This document shows positions 1 through 8,301 of a DNA stretch of 35,941 bases, one piece after another. The stretch covers positions 1 to 35,941 of the forward strand of contig QZED01000018.1 in NCBI GenBank assembly GCA_009917405.1, read 5' to 3'. This DNA comes from a bacterium c-19 (GTDB lineage: Bacteria > Bacillota_I > Bacilli_A > Erysipelotrichales > Erysipelotrichaceae). Each line of letters starts with the position of its first letter. The first letter of the stretch is position 1. Made by a program: the position numbers and the translations under genes. The notes under the pieces are model-generated. The model saw nothing but the letters and a program-made list of their open reading frames with translations. It was not told the origin of the DNA and did not search any database.

Positions 1-144
1 GTTGATATAGCTGTTTCTCGTTCCATAAATCGGCAGATTAACAATAAGAAAAGAAAGATTCTTGGCTACATCTCTGCTGAACAATCTTTCTTACATGAAT
101 TAACTATCATTGGTTTCTATGATGATTCTTGCTTCTATGTTTAA
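1..144 (+). pseudogene. 3' end of a DDE transposase (IS30-like), cut by window edge
   Basis: Frame 1 is open from the first base for 47 codons and ends at TAA 142-144. The residues NNKKRKILGYISAEQSF resemble the C-terminal end of the integrase-core domain of IS30-type transposases, where an asparagine- and arginine-rich stretch leads to an LGY-x-(S/T)-A/P-E-x-x-F motif. The start lies outside the window, so it cannot be said whether the element is intact or a remnant. A stretch around 163-183 (cttgcaattcaggg) could be part of its terminal repeat, but the other end is not visible. It could also be an unrelated ORF tail. Confidence 0.45.
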
Positions 145-345
145 TCTCTTATTTTATTTCCACTTTCTACTTGCAATTCAGGGAAAAAATCTCCGAAATA
201 GCATTGAAAAATAAGCGATTCGATTTTAAACTTGTTATAAGAATGAGGGGGATTCCGTAATAGTCGGCATTTGTAGGAATGTGTATAACTGGCGGTCTAT
301 CTCTTGTTTTCGGTTGCTTGATTCTTTACCGTACATGAGCATTGA
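145..345. other. Intergenic stretch, no gene seen
   Basis: AT-rich sequence between the transposase tail and the stop codon of the TatD-like gene. I see no convincing ORF, terminator or promoter. It may contain the right end of the putative insertion sequence. The thi operon has no obvious hairpin terminator here. Confidence 0.4.
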
Positions 346-1068
346 TTAAGTATTTTCAGCATAACTAATGAAGTGCATTAGATTTTGATTTAGCTGAGTT
401 TCCATGTTCATATGTCCTTTAAGTGCTTCAATGTAAGCAACACTGCGCTTCATGAGAGCAAGATACTCTGACATCTGAACATGTCGATTTTCACACCATG
501 ACAACGCTGAGATACCGTCACTTTCCAATAACAGCCGATCCAACGGAACGCTTTTTGCCACCTGCTGTACCGCACGATCCTTATAAACTGAAGGACCGAT
601 GGAAAAGTAACAATCCAGTGCGATATATTCATCAAGATAAGCGTCGCAGGAATACCAGTGGACGAAATATTTATTCTGATATTTGCGCAACAGCGGCAAG
701 GCTTCTTTTTCCATACCCTTTAAGTGCAGAATCACCGGCTTATGATGTTTGGAAGCATATGCAAGTTGACGTTCAAATATTTCATATTGCTTTAACGGAT
801 CAACCTCACACCAAACATTATCTAACCCTATTTCACCGATTATCTGTACTTGTTCCAGTATCACTCGCATTTCTTCCCATGAAACTCGGTCACTGTCCCA
901 CGGGTGAATACCGGCGCTGATTCGGATACCTTTAAGCTGTTTCAGCCATGCACTTAAGCGCAGATATTCCTGCGGAGATGACGCATTCACGATCCCTTGT
1001 ATCAGTTGTTGAGCCAAAAAATCCAAGAAGGCATATTCATCCGTGTGGAAATGAGCATCATGCATCAT
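346..1068 (-). CDS. TatD-family metal-dependent hydrolase in the thiamine operon
   Basis: A 240-residue protein of the TatD-like amidohydrolase fold. The metal-site motifs are complete and in family order: DAHFH (H6, H8), GIHPW (53-57), GEIGLD with E79, H115 (HLKG), H137 (HWYS) and ESD with D184. TatD proteins are usually about 250-260 residues and act as nucleases or unspecified hydrolases. Here the gene is the last of a TPP-riboswitch operon. Its ATGATG start overlaps the end of the ABC ATPase gene by about 11 bases, with a GGAG ribosome-binding site inside that gene, so translation is probably coupled. By analogy with the amidohydrolase YlmB, which works with ThiXYZ in Bacillus, it may process the imported pyrimidine. 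That role is inference; the family assignment is firm. Confidence 0.88.
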   Translation of the reverse strand: MMHDAHFHTDEYAFLDFLAQQLIQGIVNASSPQEYLRLSAWLKQLKGIRISAGIHPWDSDRVSWEEMRVILEQVQIIGEIGLDNVWCEVDPLKQYEIFERQLAYASKHHKPVILHLKGMEKEALPLLRKYQNKYFVHWYSCDAYLDEYIALDCYFSIGPSVYKDRAVQQVAKSVPLDRLLLESDGISALSWCENRHVQMSEYLALMKRSVAYIEALKGHMNMETQLNQNLMHFISYAENT

Positions 1069-1798
1069 TGTGAGTCTCCTGTAACAGCCGATGTATATCC
1101 CGTTTTAATTTCGCTTGTTCAAACAGCCAGTCACGTGATTTTGTCACTTCTCGCAAATCGATTTGGCGAATGATGCTTGCGGGACGATTTCCCAAGATTA
1201 AAATTCGATCGGCCAAATATAAGGCTTCTTCAATATCATGCGTTACCAATAAAATCGTTTTATGCAGATCATTTCGCAGCTGTAACAGCCAATCCTGCAT
1301 CTCATTTCGCGTAATCACATCTAATGCACCGAACGGTTCATCTAACAACAGAATATCTGCATCACATAACGCAGTGCGCAAAAATGCTGCCCGCTGTCTC
1401 ATTCCTCCTGATAATTCATGAGGATATGCACTCTCATAGCCGTCTAAACCAAAGCGCTTCCACGCTTTGAGTGCTTGTTCCTTTGCGGCTTTTTTTTGAT
1501 GCTTCAGCGCACCGTACAGACAAACATTGTCTAAGATTGTTGCCCAAGGCAACAGTAAATCATTCTGCGGCATATAAGCAAAGTGTGAAGATACCCCGTT
1601 GATTTCCTGTTGATCGACACGGATGCTTCCCGATTGTGCGCTCAGCGATCCTGCCAATACATTTAACAGAGTGGACTTCCCGCATCCGCTTGTTCCGATG
1701 ATTGCGACGAATTCCCCCTCATCTATCGACATGCTGAATTCCTTTAACACCTGCTGATCTGAAAATGCGATCGATAAATGTTCAATTTGCAGTTTCAT
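1058..1798 (-). CDS. thiZ: ABC transporter ATPase for thiamine precursor (ThiZ-like)
   Basis: ATP-binding subunit of a nitrate/sulfonate/taurine-type importer. It shows Walker A GTSGCGKS (35-42), the ABC signature LSGGMRQR, Walker B ILLLDEPFGALD and the switch histidine in LLVTHD. I place the start at 1798 (MKLQIEHL) because GAGG lies 8 bases upstream; an upstream in-frame ATG at 1825 overlaps the thiY end and has a weak ribosome-binding site. It should power the ThiX permease to import a hydroxymethylpyrimidine-type compound delivered by ThiY. Regulation is through the TPP riboswitch at the head of the operon. Substrate specificity follows from the riboswitch and ThiY, not from this protein alone. 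Confidence 0.88.
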   Translation of the reverse strand: MKLQIEHLSIAFSDQQVLKEFSMSIDEGEFVAIIGTSGCGKSTLLNVLAGSLSAQSGSIRVDQQEINGVSSHFAYMPQNDLLLPWATILDNVCLYGALKHQKKAAKEQALKAWKRFGLDGYESAYPHELSGGMRQRAAFLRTALCDADILLLDEPFGALDVITRNEMQDWLLQLRNDLHKTILLVTHDIEEALYLADRILILGNRPASIIRQIDLREVTKSRDWLFEQAKLKRDIHRLLQETHNDA

Positions 1799-1808
1799 TC
1801 TCGGTACC

Positions 1809-2801
1809 TCAGCGAATGAATTCATTCGTATATTGCTGCTCTGCCGGAATCATCTGTTCAATCAGCCCCGCTTCCTGCATAAATTGTGTATAGCGATCCC
1901 ATACCTCATCCCGCATCAATCCCCATGTATCCGCATCTGCCTGATATTCATGGCTGACAAACGCTTGGCTTTGTTTCAGAAATTCAAAGTCACTGTCCGG
2001 CAGAACCTCATGAAGGATCTTCGCTGCTTCTTCGGGATTCACAGCCGCATATTCATACCCTTTTTTTACAGCTTGTACAAAAGCTTTTACCGTTTGCGGA
2101 TCGTTCTTGATCATGTTCTCATTTGTGATAAACAACGGCGTGTAATAATCCAGCCGCTCATCCAAATCCTTTAACGGCATATAATTCAAGTCATAACCGT
2201 CAAGCCTTCCCTTTAAAACTGCCCAGCCTTCAAAGTCCCATTGCAGATCTACGCCGTTTCCCAGTGCCGCAAAGCCGCTTCCGTCTGCCCCCACCATCGT
2301 CAGCTGACTGAAGTCGGCGTTGCCTTTTTTCATAACGGATTGTATTACCGCTTCTTCACTCGGTGCCTGCCATCCGGCATAAACCTTTCCTTCAAAGTCC
2401 TTCACCGTTTGAATATTCGCACTCTTTAAGGACACAAATCCACTTGTATTATGCTGCATAATTGTCGCAATCGCACGTATCGGAAGCGGCTCCTTTGCAC
2501 AGCGGGCATAAGTCACATCCTCTTGATAACTCACGCCGAATTCACCTCGATTCGCCGCCACCAGAGTCGCACTTGTTTCGTTATCTCCCGGTTCAATAAT
2601 GTTTACACTCAAACCGGCTTCTTCAAAATAGCCGTTTTTTTCCGCAACATATATTCCTGTATGATTCGTATTCGGTAAATAATCCAAAATCAAAGTAACC
2701 TCTTTTAATCCGTTATCTGTTTCTGTTTGTGGTGAAGCACAGGCACTTGTTCCCACCAAAAGTGTTGTCAACACCCAACCGATTTTCAATTTATTTTTCA
2801 T
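1809..2801 (-). CDS. thiY: NMT1/THI5-like substrate-binding lipoprotein (ThiY)
   Basis: Extracellular binding protein of an ABC importer, 330 residues from the chosen start MKNKLKIG at 2801. That start follows AAAGGGA inside the last codons of thiX; an upstream in-frame start at 2855 would lie wholly within thiX. The N-terminus is a lipoprotein signal with a lipobox ending TSAC (C21). The first strand reads LDYLPNTNHTGIYVA, very close to the family motif of ThiY/NMT1 proteins that bind formylaminopyrimidine or hydroxymethylpyrimidine. The internal GADGSGFAALG and the tryptophan/glutamate-rich region fit the periplasmic-binding fold. Position between permease and ATPase, and the TPP riboswitch upstream, support a thiamine-precursor role. 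The exact ligand is inferred. Confidence 0.9.
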   Translation of the reverse strand: MKNKLKIGWVLTTLLVGTSACASPQTETDNGLKEVTLILDYLPNTNHTGIYVAEKNGYFEEAGLSVNIIEPGDNETSATLVAANRGEFGVSYQEDVTYARCAKEPLPIRAIATIMQHNTSGFVSLKSANIQTVKDFEGKVYAGWQAPSEEAVIQSVMKKGNADFSQLTMVGADGSGFAALGNGVDLQWDFEGWAVLKGRLDGYDLNYMPLKDLDERLDYYTPLFITNENMIKNDPQTVKAFVQAVKKGYEYAAVNPEEAAKILHEVLPDSDFEFLKQSQAFVSHEYQADADTWGLMRDEVWDRYTQFMQEAGLIEQMIPAEQQYTNEFIR

Positions 2802-2802
2802 T

Positions 2803-3615
2803 TTATTTTCCCTTTCTCTGATATGGAAGCACGATTTTTTCAATCCATGCAACACATAGATGTAACAATAAACTCCATAAAATGATCACAATGACACAGG
2901 CAAATACTTTATCCAGCATATAACCGTTTTTCACTCTAATCATATAATAACCCAAACCTGCCGATGCGCTCAGCCATTCGCCGACAATCGCTCCACCGAT
3001 ACAATAGGTAGCCGCTACTTTCAGTCCTGAGAAAAACGCATGTGCGGCAGACGGAATCTTTACATAACGGTAAAGCTGCCATCGCTTTGCCTGAAAGCTT
3101 TTTAACAAATTCAACTGCTGCGGATCCGTTTGCGCCATCGCATCATAAAAGGATATCGCAATTGGAAAAAAGCACATGAAAATCACCATTATAATTTTCG
3201 GTGTCATCCCAAAGCCGAACCATATCGCAAACAGCGGTCCTAAAATCATCACCGGGACAGTTTGTGTCACAATTAAGTGCGGATACAGACTGCGCTTACA
3301 GATTTTGAACATATCCATCAAAATCGCAATCGCAAATGCCGATATTGCCGCAAGCATTAATCCAATAAGTGCTTCACTTAAAGTTACGACGGAATGACTC
3401 CACAAAACTCCCACATTCTCTCTCACAGCGATCAGTATATCGCTCGGTGCCGGCAGGATATACAGACTGATATCAAATGTGTGAACAACCCATTCCCATA
3501 TGAGCAAAACAATCAGAATTGACATTAACGGGTCTGTCACTTCACGCAGTTTGCTTTTTGAAACCACTTTTTTTGCGGCTGATTGCTTCGCCGCTTTCGA
3601 CTGCTTCTTAAACAA
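2803..3615 (-). CDS. thiX: ABC transporter permease for thiamine precursor (ThiX-like)
   Basis: Integral membrane permease of the BPD_transp_1 (SsuC/TauC) type with about six hydrophobic segments and the EAA-type cytoplasmic loop near LNLLKSFQAKRWQLYRYVKIPSA. A positively charged Lys/Ala-rich tail precedes the first membrane segment. The longest frame opens at a TTG at 3651, upstream of the real ribosome-binding site. I place the start at the TTG at 3615, because GGAGGTG (3624-3630) lies about 10 bases before it; this gives 270 residues. An ATT at 3618 is also possible. It is the first gene of the TPP-riboswitch operon, and its ribosome-binding site is buried in a hairpin that is part of the switch's expression platform. 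Confidence 0.87.
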   Translation of the reverse strand: MFKKQSKAAKQSAAKKVVSKSKLREVTDPLMSILIVLLIWEWVVHTFDISLYILPAPSDILIAVRENVGVLWSHSVVTLSEALIGLMLAAISAFAIAILMDMFKICKRSLYPHLIVTQTVPVMILGPLFAIWFGFGMTPKIIMVIFMCFFPIAISFYDAMAQTDPQQLNLLKSFQAKRWQLYRYVKIPSAAHAFFSGLKVAATYCIGGAIVGEWLSASAGLGYYMIRVKNGYMLDKVFACVIVIILWSLLLHLCVAWIEKIVLPYQRKGK

Positions 3616-3623
3616 AATAAAAA

Positions 3624-3639
3624 CACCTCCGATGAGGCG
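3624..3639 (-). promoter_or_regulatory. Riboswitch expression platform: hairpin hiding the thiX ribosome-binding site
   Basis: On the minus strand CGCCTC-ATCG-GAGGTG forms a 6-bp hairpin whose 3' arm is the GGAGGTG ribosome-binding site of thiX. A T-rich run (TTTTTATTTTG) follows at once, so the hairpin might also act as a weak intrinsic terminator. Either way it offers an OFF state when TPP is bound. The mechanism is inference from sequence. Confidence 0.6.
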
Positions 3640-3667
3640 TAAGTGAACCAATCTAAAAAAACAAATA

Positions 3668-3745
3668 GAATGACTCCCTACGCTAGTATTACCTAGGTCA
3701 GGTCTAAGGGTATTATCTCAGCTTATTCAGCACCCCTGTCTTGAC
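3668..3745 (-). promoter_or_regulatory. TPP (THI-box) riboswitch
   Basis: Read on the minus strand, the conserved aptamer blocks are present in order: GGGGTGC (3740-3730 region), GCTGAGA, ACCCTT, ACCTGACCTAGGTAATACTAGCG and a closing TAGGGA. GAC and GTC flank the ends and can pair as part of P1. The thi-box signature CTGAGA plus ACCTGA...TAATACTAGCGTAGGGA is specific to this class. It sits between a good promoter and thiX and should switch the operon off when thiamine pyrophosphate is abundant. Confidence 0.96.
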
Positions 3746-3751
3746 TTTTTT

Positions 3752-3780
3752 ATTATAGAACAGCGTAAAGAAAAAAGCAA
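3752..3780 (-). promoter_or_regulatory. Promoter of the thi operon
   Basis: On the minus strand TTGCTT (3780-3775) and a perfect TATAAT (3757-3752) are separated by 17 bases. They lie just upstream of the TPP aptamer, which fits transcription of the riboswitch leader. Confidence 0.65.
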
Positions 3781-3836
3781 TGTTTTTTTATTCACGTTCT
3801 TTTTCGAGTTTACCGCGATGATGCATCAGTCCTTGT

Positions 3837-4121
3837 TTATCTTTCCCAAACACACACCGCTACTTCATCTCCTTCACCCTTACCAAGCTGAACACGGATC
3901 GCCTTTAGCACACCGATGATATAACAAATACTGCCGTCTTCATGCTTCTTCCCCATATTTACGATACTGCCATCATAAGGAATACCGTCAAAGGTCACAT
4001 GTACCTTGACTCTGCCTTTTTTAAACTCCTTGCGGATATCATAAGGAAATTCAATATACGCACCGCCTTTATCATGCACCGTATGAATCACTGCCTGAAA
4101 CTGATAATATTTATCGCTCAT
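3837..4121 (-). CDS. DUF1905 domain protein
   Basis: A 94-residue protein made up entirely of a DUF1905 domain, a small beta-barrel of unknown biochemical role. Family features visible here are the opening YYQFQAVIHTV, the segment GGAYIEFPYDIRKEF, the VKVHVTFDGIPYDGSI strand pair, and GKGEGDEVAVCVWE near the end. Its start overlaps the folC stop by about 11 bases, so it is probably the last gene of an ung-folC-DUF1905 operon. No catalytic residues can be proposed. A short AT-rich gap follows before the divergently regulated thi operon promoter region; no clear terminator is seen. Confidence 0.82.
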   Translation of the reverse strand: MSDKYYQFQAVIHTVHDKGGAYIEFPYDIRKEFKKGRVKVHVTFDGIPYDGSIVNMGKKHEDGSICYIIGVLKAIRVQLGKGEGDEVAVCVWER

Positions 4122-5358
4122 CTTTCACCTCATTTTTTAACTGCTTAAAATACGCTCTTACTTCAGAAATAAAGTACAAAGATCCAGTAATGATCAGCGG
4201 TGTTTCTCCATCACGCAGTGCTGTCCGTATCGCCTTTTGATAATCAGGCTCGATCTGTACCGGAAAATCCCCTGCCAAAGCAGCTGCTTTTTTACACCGA
4301 TAAAAATCAAACTCACTGACCGTAACGTCACTGCTGCATTCACAAAGTGCTTTTAACATGGAATCTGTTTCCTTATCCTTTAACGCACTGAATAAAATGC
4401 GTACTTTCCCCATCGTTTGAAGTGTTTCACATAACGCCTGTATGCCTGCCTCATTATGCGCACCATCGATAATTACTAAAGGTTTCTCCCACACCTTTTC
4501 AAAGCGTCCTTTCCAGTTTGCTTTTTTCAATCCATTGAGCAAGGCGGCTTCAGATATTTGATAATGATATTGCTTGCTTAAAATTCGCAGTGCCTCGATT
4601 GCACAGGCACCGTTTTCTGCTTGATAATAAGCAGGTTGTGATAAAGTAAATTGCTCCTGATCATAAGTAAAAGTAAGTTGATCCTGATGAATTTGTGCAT
4701 GTTCAATCGGCTTTGTCAAAATCATTGAAGCATTCAGTGAGTCCGCAATACTTTTCAACACCGATAAAGCTTCTGCTCTTTGTTCATTGATGACTGCCGG
4801 GGTATCAGGCTTTATAATGCCGCCCTTTTGCCATGCGATTGACTCAATCGTATCCCCCAGATAATCCATATGATCCAAACCGATACCGGTAATCACACTT
4901 ATCAGCGGATGGATAACATTCGTACAATCATAGCGTCCACCGATTCCTGCTTCGATAATACATATATCAACTTTCTGTTCATAAAAATATAAAAATGCGA
5001 TCACCGTATCTATCTCAAAAGCACTCAGTCCATAATCATACCACCCTTGATGATAACGATCATAATAAGATAAAAAGGCTTCTTCACCGATAAATTCATC
5101 ATTAATGCGAATGCGATCATAATGTGTCTCTAAGTACGGTGATGTAAAGGTTCCGACACGATAGCCCGCTTCCTGAAGCACACTGCGCAGATCATTGACA
5201 CAGGAGCCTTTGCCGTTGGTTCCTGCGACATGAATACAGGTCAGCTGTTTATGAATATCGTTTATCGTATGTAAATATGCTTCAAAATTGGCAATACCCT
5301 TTTTTTGATTACGACGTGCTTCTATTTCCTGTAATACAATTTTACTTCGCTTCATCAT
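4111..5358 (-). CDS. folC: Folylpolyglutamate synthase / dihydrofolate synthase
   Basis: Mur-ligase-type enzyme that adds glutamate to folates, and often also makes dihydrofolate from dihydropteroate. The protein has 415 residues, normal for FolC. The P-loop is GTNGKGS (46-52), followed by the family motif TFTSPYLETHYDRIRIND. The central region has the TNVIHPLISVITGIGLDHMDYLG signature in two parts and the ADP-site GRFE with IIDGAHNEAG. The ATGATG start overlaps the ung stop codon, giving translational coupling. The adjacent Ung is thematically linked, since folate shortage leads to dUTP misincorporation and uracil in DNA, but this co-occurrence may be coincidental. Cytosolic. Confidence 0.95.
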   Translation of the reverse strand: MMKRSKIVLQEIEARRNQKKGIANFEAYLHTINDIHKQLTCIHVAGTNGKGSCVNDLRSVLQEAGYRVGTFTSPYLETHYDRIRINDEFIGEEAFLSYYDRYHQGWYDYGLSAFEIDTVIAFLYFYEQKVDICIIEAGIGGRYDCTNVIHPLISVITGIGLDHMDYLGDTIESIAWQKGGIIKPDTPAVINEQRAEALSVLKSIADSLNASMILTKPIEHAQIHQDQLTFTYDQEQFTLSQPAYYQAENGACAIEALRILSKQYHYQISEAALLNGLKKANWKGRFEKVWEKPLVIIDGAHNEAGIQALCETLQTMGKVRILFSALKDKETDSMLKALCECSSDVTVSEFDFYRCKKAAALAGDFPVQIEPDYQKAIRTALRDGETPLIITGSLYFISEVRAYFKQLKNEVKDER

Positions 5359-6011
5359 TCATGAATCTCCCAGTTGATTTCCTCGCGCTGATGCGCCTTT
5401 AGATAATCATTTATTTGCGAAAACGGCTTCGATCCGAAAAAACCGCGATAAGCAGATAATGGCGAAGGATGCGGTGCACATAAAACTGCATGTTTATTAC
5501 TGTCAATAAGACTCTGCTTGCGCTGTGCCGGCGCACCCCATAATACAAACACCACGGATTCACATTGCTCATTAACCGTCTGAATCACATGATCGGTAAA
5601 GGTTTCCCACCCTTTGTTATGATGACTGCCTGCTTTTCCTTCCTGCACGCTCAATACAGCATTTAACATAAACACTCCTTGTTTCGCCCAATCGATTAAA
5701 CACCCGTGAGACGGCATTGCAATGTTAAGATCATCATGTAATTCCTTATAGATATTTCGTAAACTCGGCGGTATTTTTATCCCTTTGCGTACCGAAAAAG
5801 CTAAACCATGTGCTTGATTTTTTTCATGATACGGATCTTGCCCCAGTATTACAACCTTTATTTGATCCATGTCGCAATATTGAAATGCCGAAAACAACTC
5901 AGATCGTGGCGGAAAAATCTGTTTTTCTTGGTATTCTTGATCAAGAAACTGCATCAGTTCCTGATAATACGCCTGTTCCTGTTCCTGCTTCAGCCATGTT
6001 TCCCATTTCAT
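5355..6011 (-). CDS. ung: Uracil-DNA glycosylase (family 1)
   Basis: Removes uracil from DNA to begin base-excision repair. All family-1 motifs are present: the water-activating loop GQDPYH (57-62, with D59), the LLN-type FMLNAVLSV segment, VLWG, and the DNA-intercalating HPSPLSAYRGFFG (181-193). The 218-residue length is typical of the family. The ribosome-binding site CGAGGTG lies just upstream of the ATG. It heads the ung-folC-DUF1905 operon; a TACAAT box about 20 bases before the start could be its -10 element, but the -35 is not clear. Confidence 0.97.
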   Translation of the reverse strand: MKWETWLKQEQEQAYYQELMQFLDQEYQEKQIFPPRSELFSAFQYCDMDQIKVVILGQDPYHEKNQAHGLAFSVRKGIKIPPSLRNIYKELHDDLNIAMPSHGCLIDWAKQGVFMLNAVLSVQEGKAGSHHNKGWETFTDHVIQTVNEQCESVVFVLWGAPAQRKQSLIDSNKHAVLCAPHPSPLSAYRGFFGSKPFSQINDYLKAHQREEINWEIHE

Positions 6012-6228
6012 ATGATCACCTCGTTTTTATTGTATCACATTTTATCAGAAAGCAATACAATGAATCTTGCGGTTCATGTATAGCGGTTCATAATTAAATA
6101 ATAATAAAATCAGAGAATTGTTTTGTTTAATGAAAAAAAGCCATTTCACTCAATAGTTATTATTTTCTTTGATGATTCTTATTTCGATTAAGAAAATTGA
6201 AAAAAAGTAAAATAATCACATATTTTTA

Positions 6229-6257
6229 TTGACTTTTGATAGCGCTTAACGGACAAT
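6229..6257 (+). promoter_or_regulatory. Promoter of the GH13-like gene with an overlapping cre-like site
   Basis: TTGACT (6229-6234) and GACAAT (6252-6257) are 17 bases apart. Between them, TGATAGCGCTTAAC (6237-6250) resembles the CcpA catabolite-responsive element, sharing the AGCGCTT core but with about three mismatches to the consensus. A CcpA complex bound there would block RNA polymerase. The promoter is reasonable; the operator call is tentative. Confidence 0.45.
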
Positions 6258-6283
6258 TAAGGTGTACACAAGGAGGATCGTTT

Positions 6284-8290
6284 ATGATCGACTTCACGCA
6301 AATGATTAAAGCTATTCAGCTTTCTAAAAAACAACACACAATGATTTATAATTATACAATTCCTCAAGCATGGAATACATTTGGCTTTGAACGGGGAAAA
6401 CGGCTGCGAAATCATGAGATGATTGTAGATCCGCATGACTTTTACAGCTTCGCATTAACTAAAATGGCAGAAAGTGAGACAAGCTGTCGAGAACTTAAAA
6501 AGGAAAAGGGAAAGCACGGAAGCTGGATTGAAAAAGAAGTGATTTATGCACTGGATATGCGTACTTTAACAAGCTGGGATCATGATCGTAATGATGCGAT
6601 TGATGACAGCAATTTATACGGATTAAATGACAGCGGCACGTTTTTAAAAGCGATCATATTATTACCACTGTTGAAGCGCAGTGGAATAACTACTGTGATT
6701 CTTCATCAATTATTTGAGTTGGATCAGCCCCGTTTTCCGCATGACTATGCACACCCTTATGCATTAAAACATCCGTTGAGGATCGCATCCGCTTTACAAG
6801 ATCCTTTGTTAAGCGGAATTGATGTCATGGCTCAATTTCAGTTGTTTATGCAGGCGGCACATCATTACGGCTTCCGTGTGATATGTAACAGTTCACCGGC
6901 TCGCTTAGGCAGAGACAATGAGCTTTTGGAGTCGCATCCGGACTGGTTTTACTGGATTAAAAAAGACTGTGAAGCACAATACTGTGCTCCGATCGTAAAG
7001 GGATTGCCGAATAACTGCCTTCCCGGTAAAAATGCCTGCAAGCTTTTGTATCAACAGGATACCACACAAGCGCATTTGGATATGTTTGCGTATGATCCTG
7101 AAACAAGTGATCCGAAGGCTTATCAAGAGTGGCGCAGTCAATCTGACTGTTGTGATTTGGCGGCTATGGAAAAGCATTTCCGCATCACAAGCGCTCCGAT
7201 GTTTTCCGATCAATTAAACACTTCACTCCCGATTCAAAAAGAAACGACATATCTGCGTTTTTACCGTGATCAACCTATTGATCAGGCACCTTATCTTTTA
7301 CAGGATACGCTTCGTCCCGATCTATTTGCGGGCAAACATGCCAATGAACCGCTGTGGGACTTTATCTGTTCTTATACTACTACACTAATAGAGGATTATC
7401 AATTTGACGGTTTATTTATCGATGAGGTTTGGCTATTGCCGCAGAAGCTTTTAAAAGCAGTGATTCAAAATATGCGCAAACAAAAGCCGCAGTGTGCCAT
7501 ATTAGTAAACTGCAATGAGGAACAAGCATTTACAAAGTGGCGCAAGCTCGGTGTAAATGTTATCAGCGGAAACAGTGCATATATGATCCATGATGATCTT
7601 GAATCGTATCGAAGCTTTGCCTACAGCCGATTAAATGCGGAATCAACCTTACTGGCTGCCGGTGAATTCATTGATACTCCGAGAGTCCCACAATATCAGG
7701 GTGGTGAAGCTATGGCAAAAACATTGATGTTTATGAATTTATTTTTGCCGCACTCCATTCCTTATTATACTTCTGGTCAGCTTTCGTTAGCGATTCAACC
7801 GCAGTTTTTATCCCCTTATGCAGATCCCGCTTATCAAAATGCTTTGCCGACAAATGATATACGTTGTCATAAACAAGCTTTTATTGATAAAAGCTATTAT
7901 ACTTATACAAGAGGTGATTATCATATTTTAATCAATCAGATGGAGCATTTCAATAAACTGCGCAGACAGTATCTTCCGGCGATGATGAATGATGAGACCT
8001 CAATACCCGTTTGGTTTGATAAGCCCAATGATCCCGGTATCGGATTTACTTATACATTAGCGGATCGCGCCTTGCTTGTCGTCTGTAACATTGATGTCAA
8101 AAATGCACAGACTTTGACAATCCATACGGAAAATATGTTGTGGGAACTGCCTTTTATCTGGAAACATATCTACCAAATATATTCCAGTCATGACCCGTAT
8201 ACACATGATATTGAATTAAACGCATTCCAAAACATTCCGCTGTATTTTGAAGCGGGTGAGGTCAAGATTTTAGAAATACGTGAAGAATGA
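6284..8290 (+). CDS. GH13-like (alpha-amylase superfamily) protein with altered catalytic motifs
   Basis: The start at 6284 follows AGGAGGA by 7 bases; an in-frame upstream ATA at 6236 lacks this signal. The resulting 668-residue protein resembles GH13 enzymes, especially GlgE-like ones. It has a strand-2 block GFRVICNSSPAR followed by ESHPDWFYW, a nucleophile-type strand FDGLFIDEVW (D380), a strand-7 block EFIDTPR (461-467) and a C-terminal beta-sandwich with LLVVCNID and a closing YFEAGEVKILEI. Two canonical features are missing. The His before the strand-7 Asp is Ile463, and no clean acid/base Glu motif is seen at strand 5, where NCNEEQ (409-414) occupies the place. There is no signal peptide, so it is cytosolic. 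It is a single-gene unit with a possible cre-like promoter and a strong terminator. Substrate and even activity are uncertain. Confidence 0.7.
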   Translation: MIDFTQMIKAIQLSKKQHTMIYNYTIPQAWNTFGFERGKRLRNHEMIVDPHDFYSFALTKMAESETSCRELKKEKGKHGSWIEKEVIYALDMRTLTSWDHDRNDAIDDSNLYGLNDSGTFLKAIILLPLLKRSGITTVILHQLFELDQPRFPHDYAHPYALKHPLRIASALQDPLLSGIDVMAQFQLFMQAAHHYGFRVICNSSPARLGRDNELLESHPDWFYWIKKDCEAQYCAPIVKGLPNNCLPGKNACKLLYQQDTTQAHLDMFAYDPETSDPKAYQEWRSQSDCCDLAAMEKHFRITSAPMFSDQLNTSLPIQKETTYLRFYRDQPIDQAPYLLQDTLRPDLFAGKHANEPLWDFICSYTTTLIEDYQFDGLFIDEVWLLPQKLLKAVIQNMRKQKPQCAILVNCNEEQAFTKWRKLGVNVISGNSAYMIHDDLESYRSFAYSRLNAESTLLAAGEFIDTPRVPQYQGGEAMAKTLMFMNLFLPHSIPYYTSGQLSLAIQPQFLSPYADPAYQNALPTNDIRCHKQAFIDKSYYTYTRGDYHILINQMEHFNKLRRQYLPAMMNDETSIPVWFDKPNDPGIGFTYTLADRALLVVCNIDVKNAQTLTIHTENMLWELPFIWKHIYQIYSSHDPYTHDIELNAFQNIPLYFEAGEVKILEIREE

Positions 8291-8301
8291 TGAATGATTT
8301 G

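Noticed and set aside
498-920. Plus-strand ORF of 140 codons opposite the TatD gene
   Set aside because: It is antisense to a gene with complete family motifs, has no ribosome-binding site and no family resemblance.
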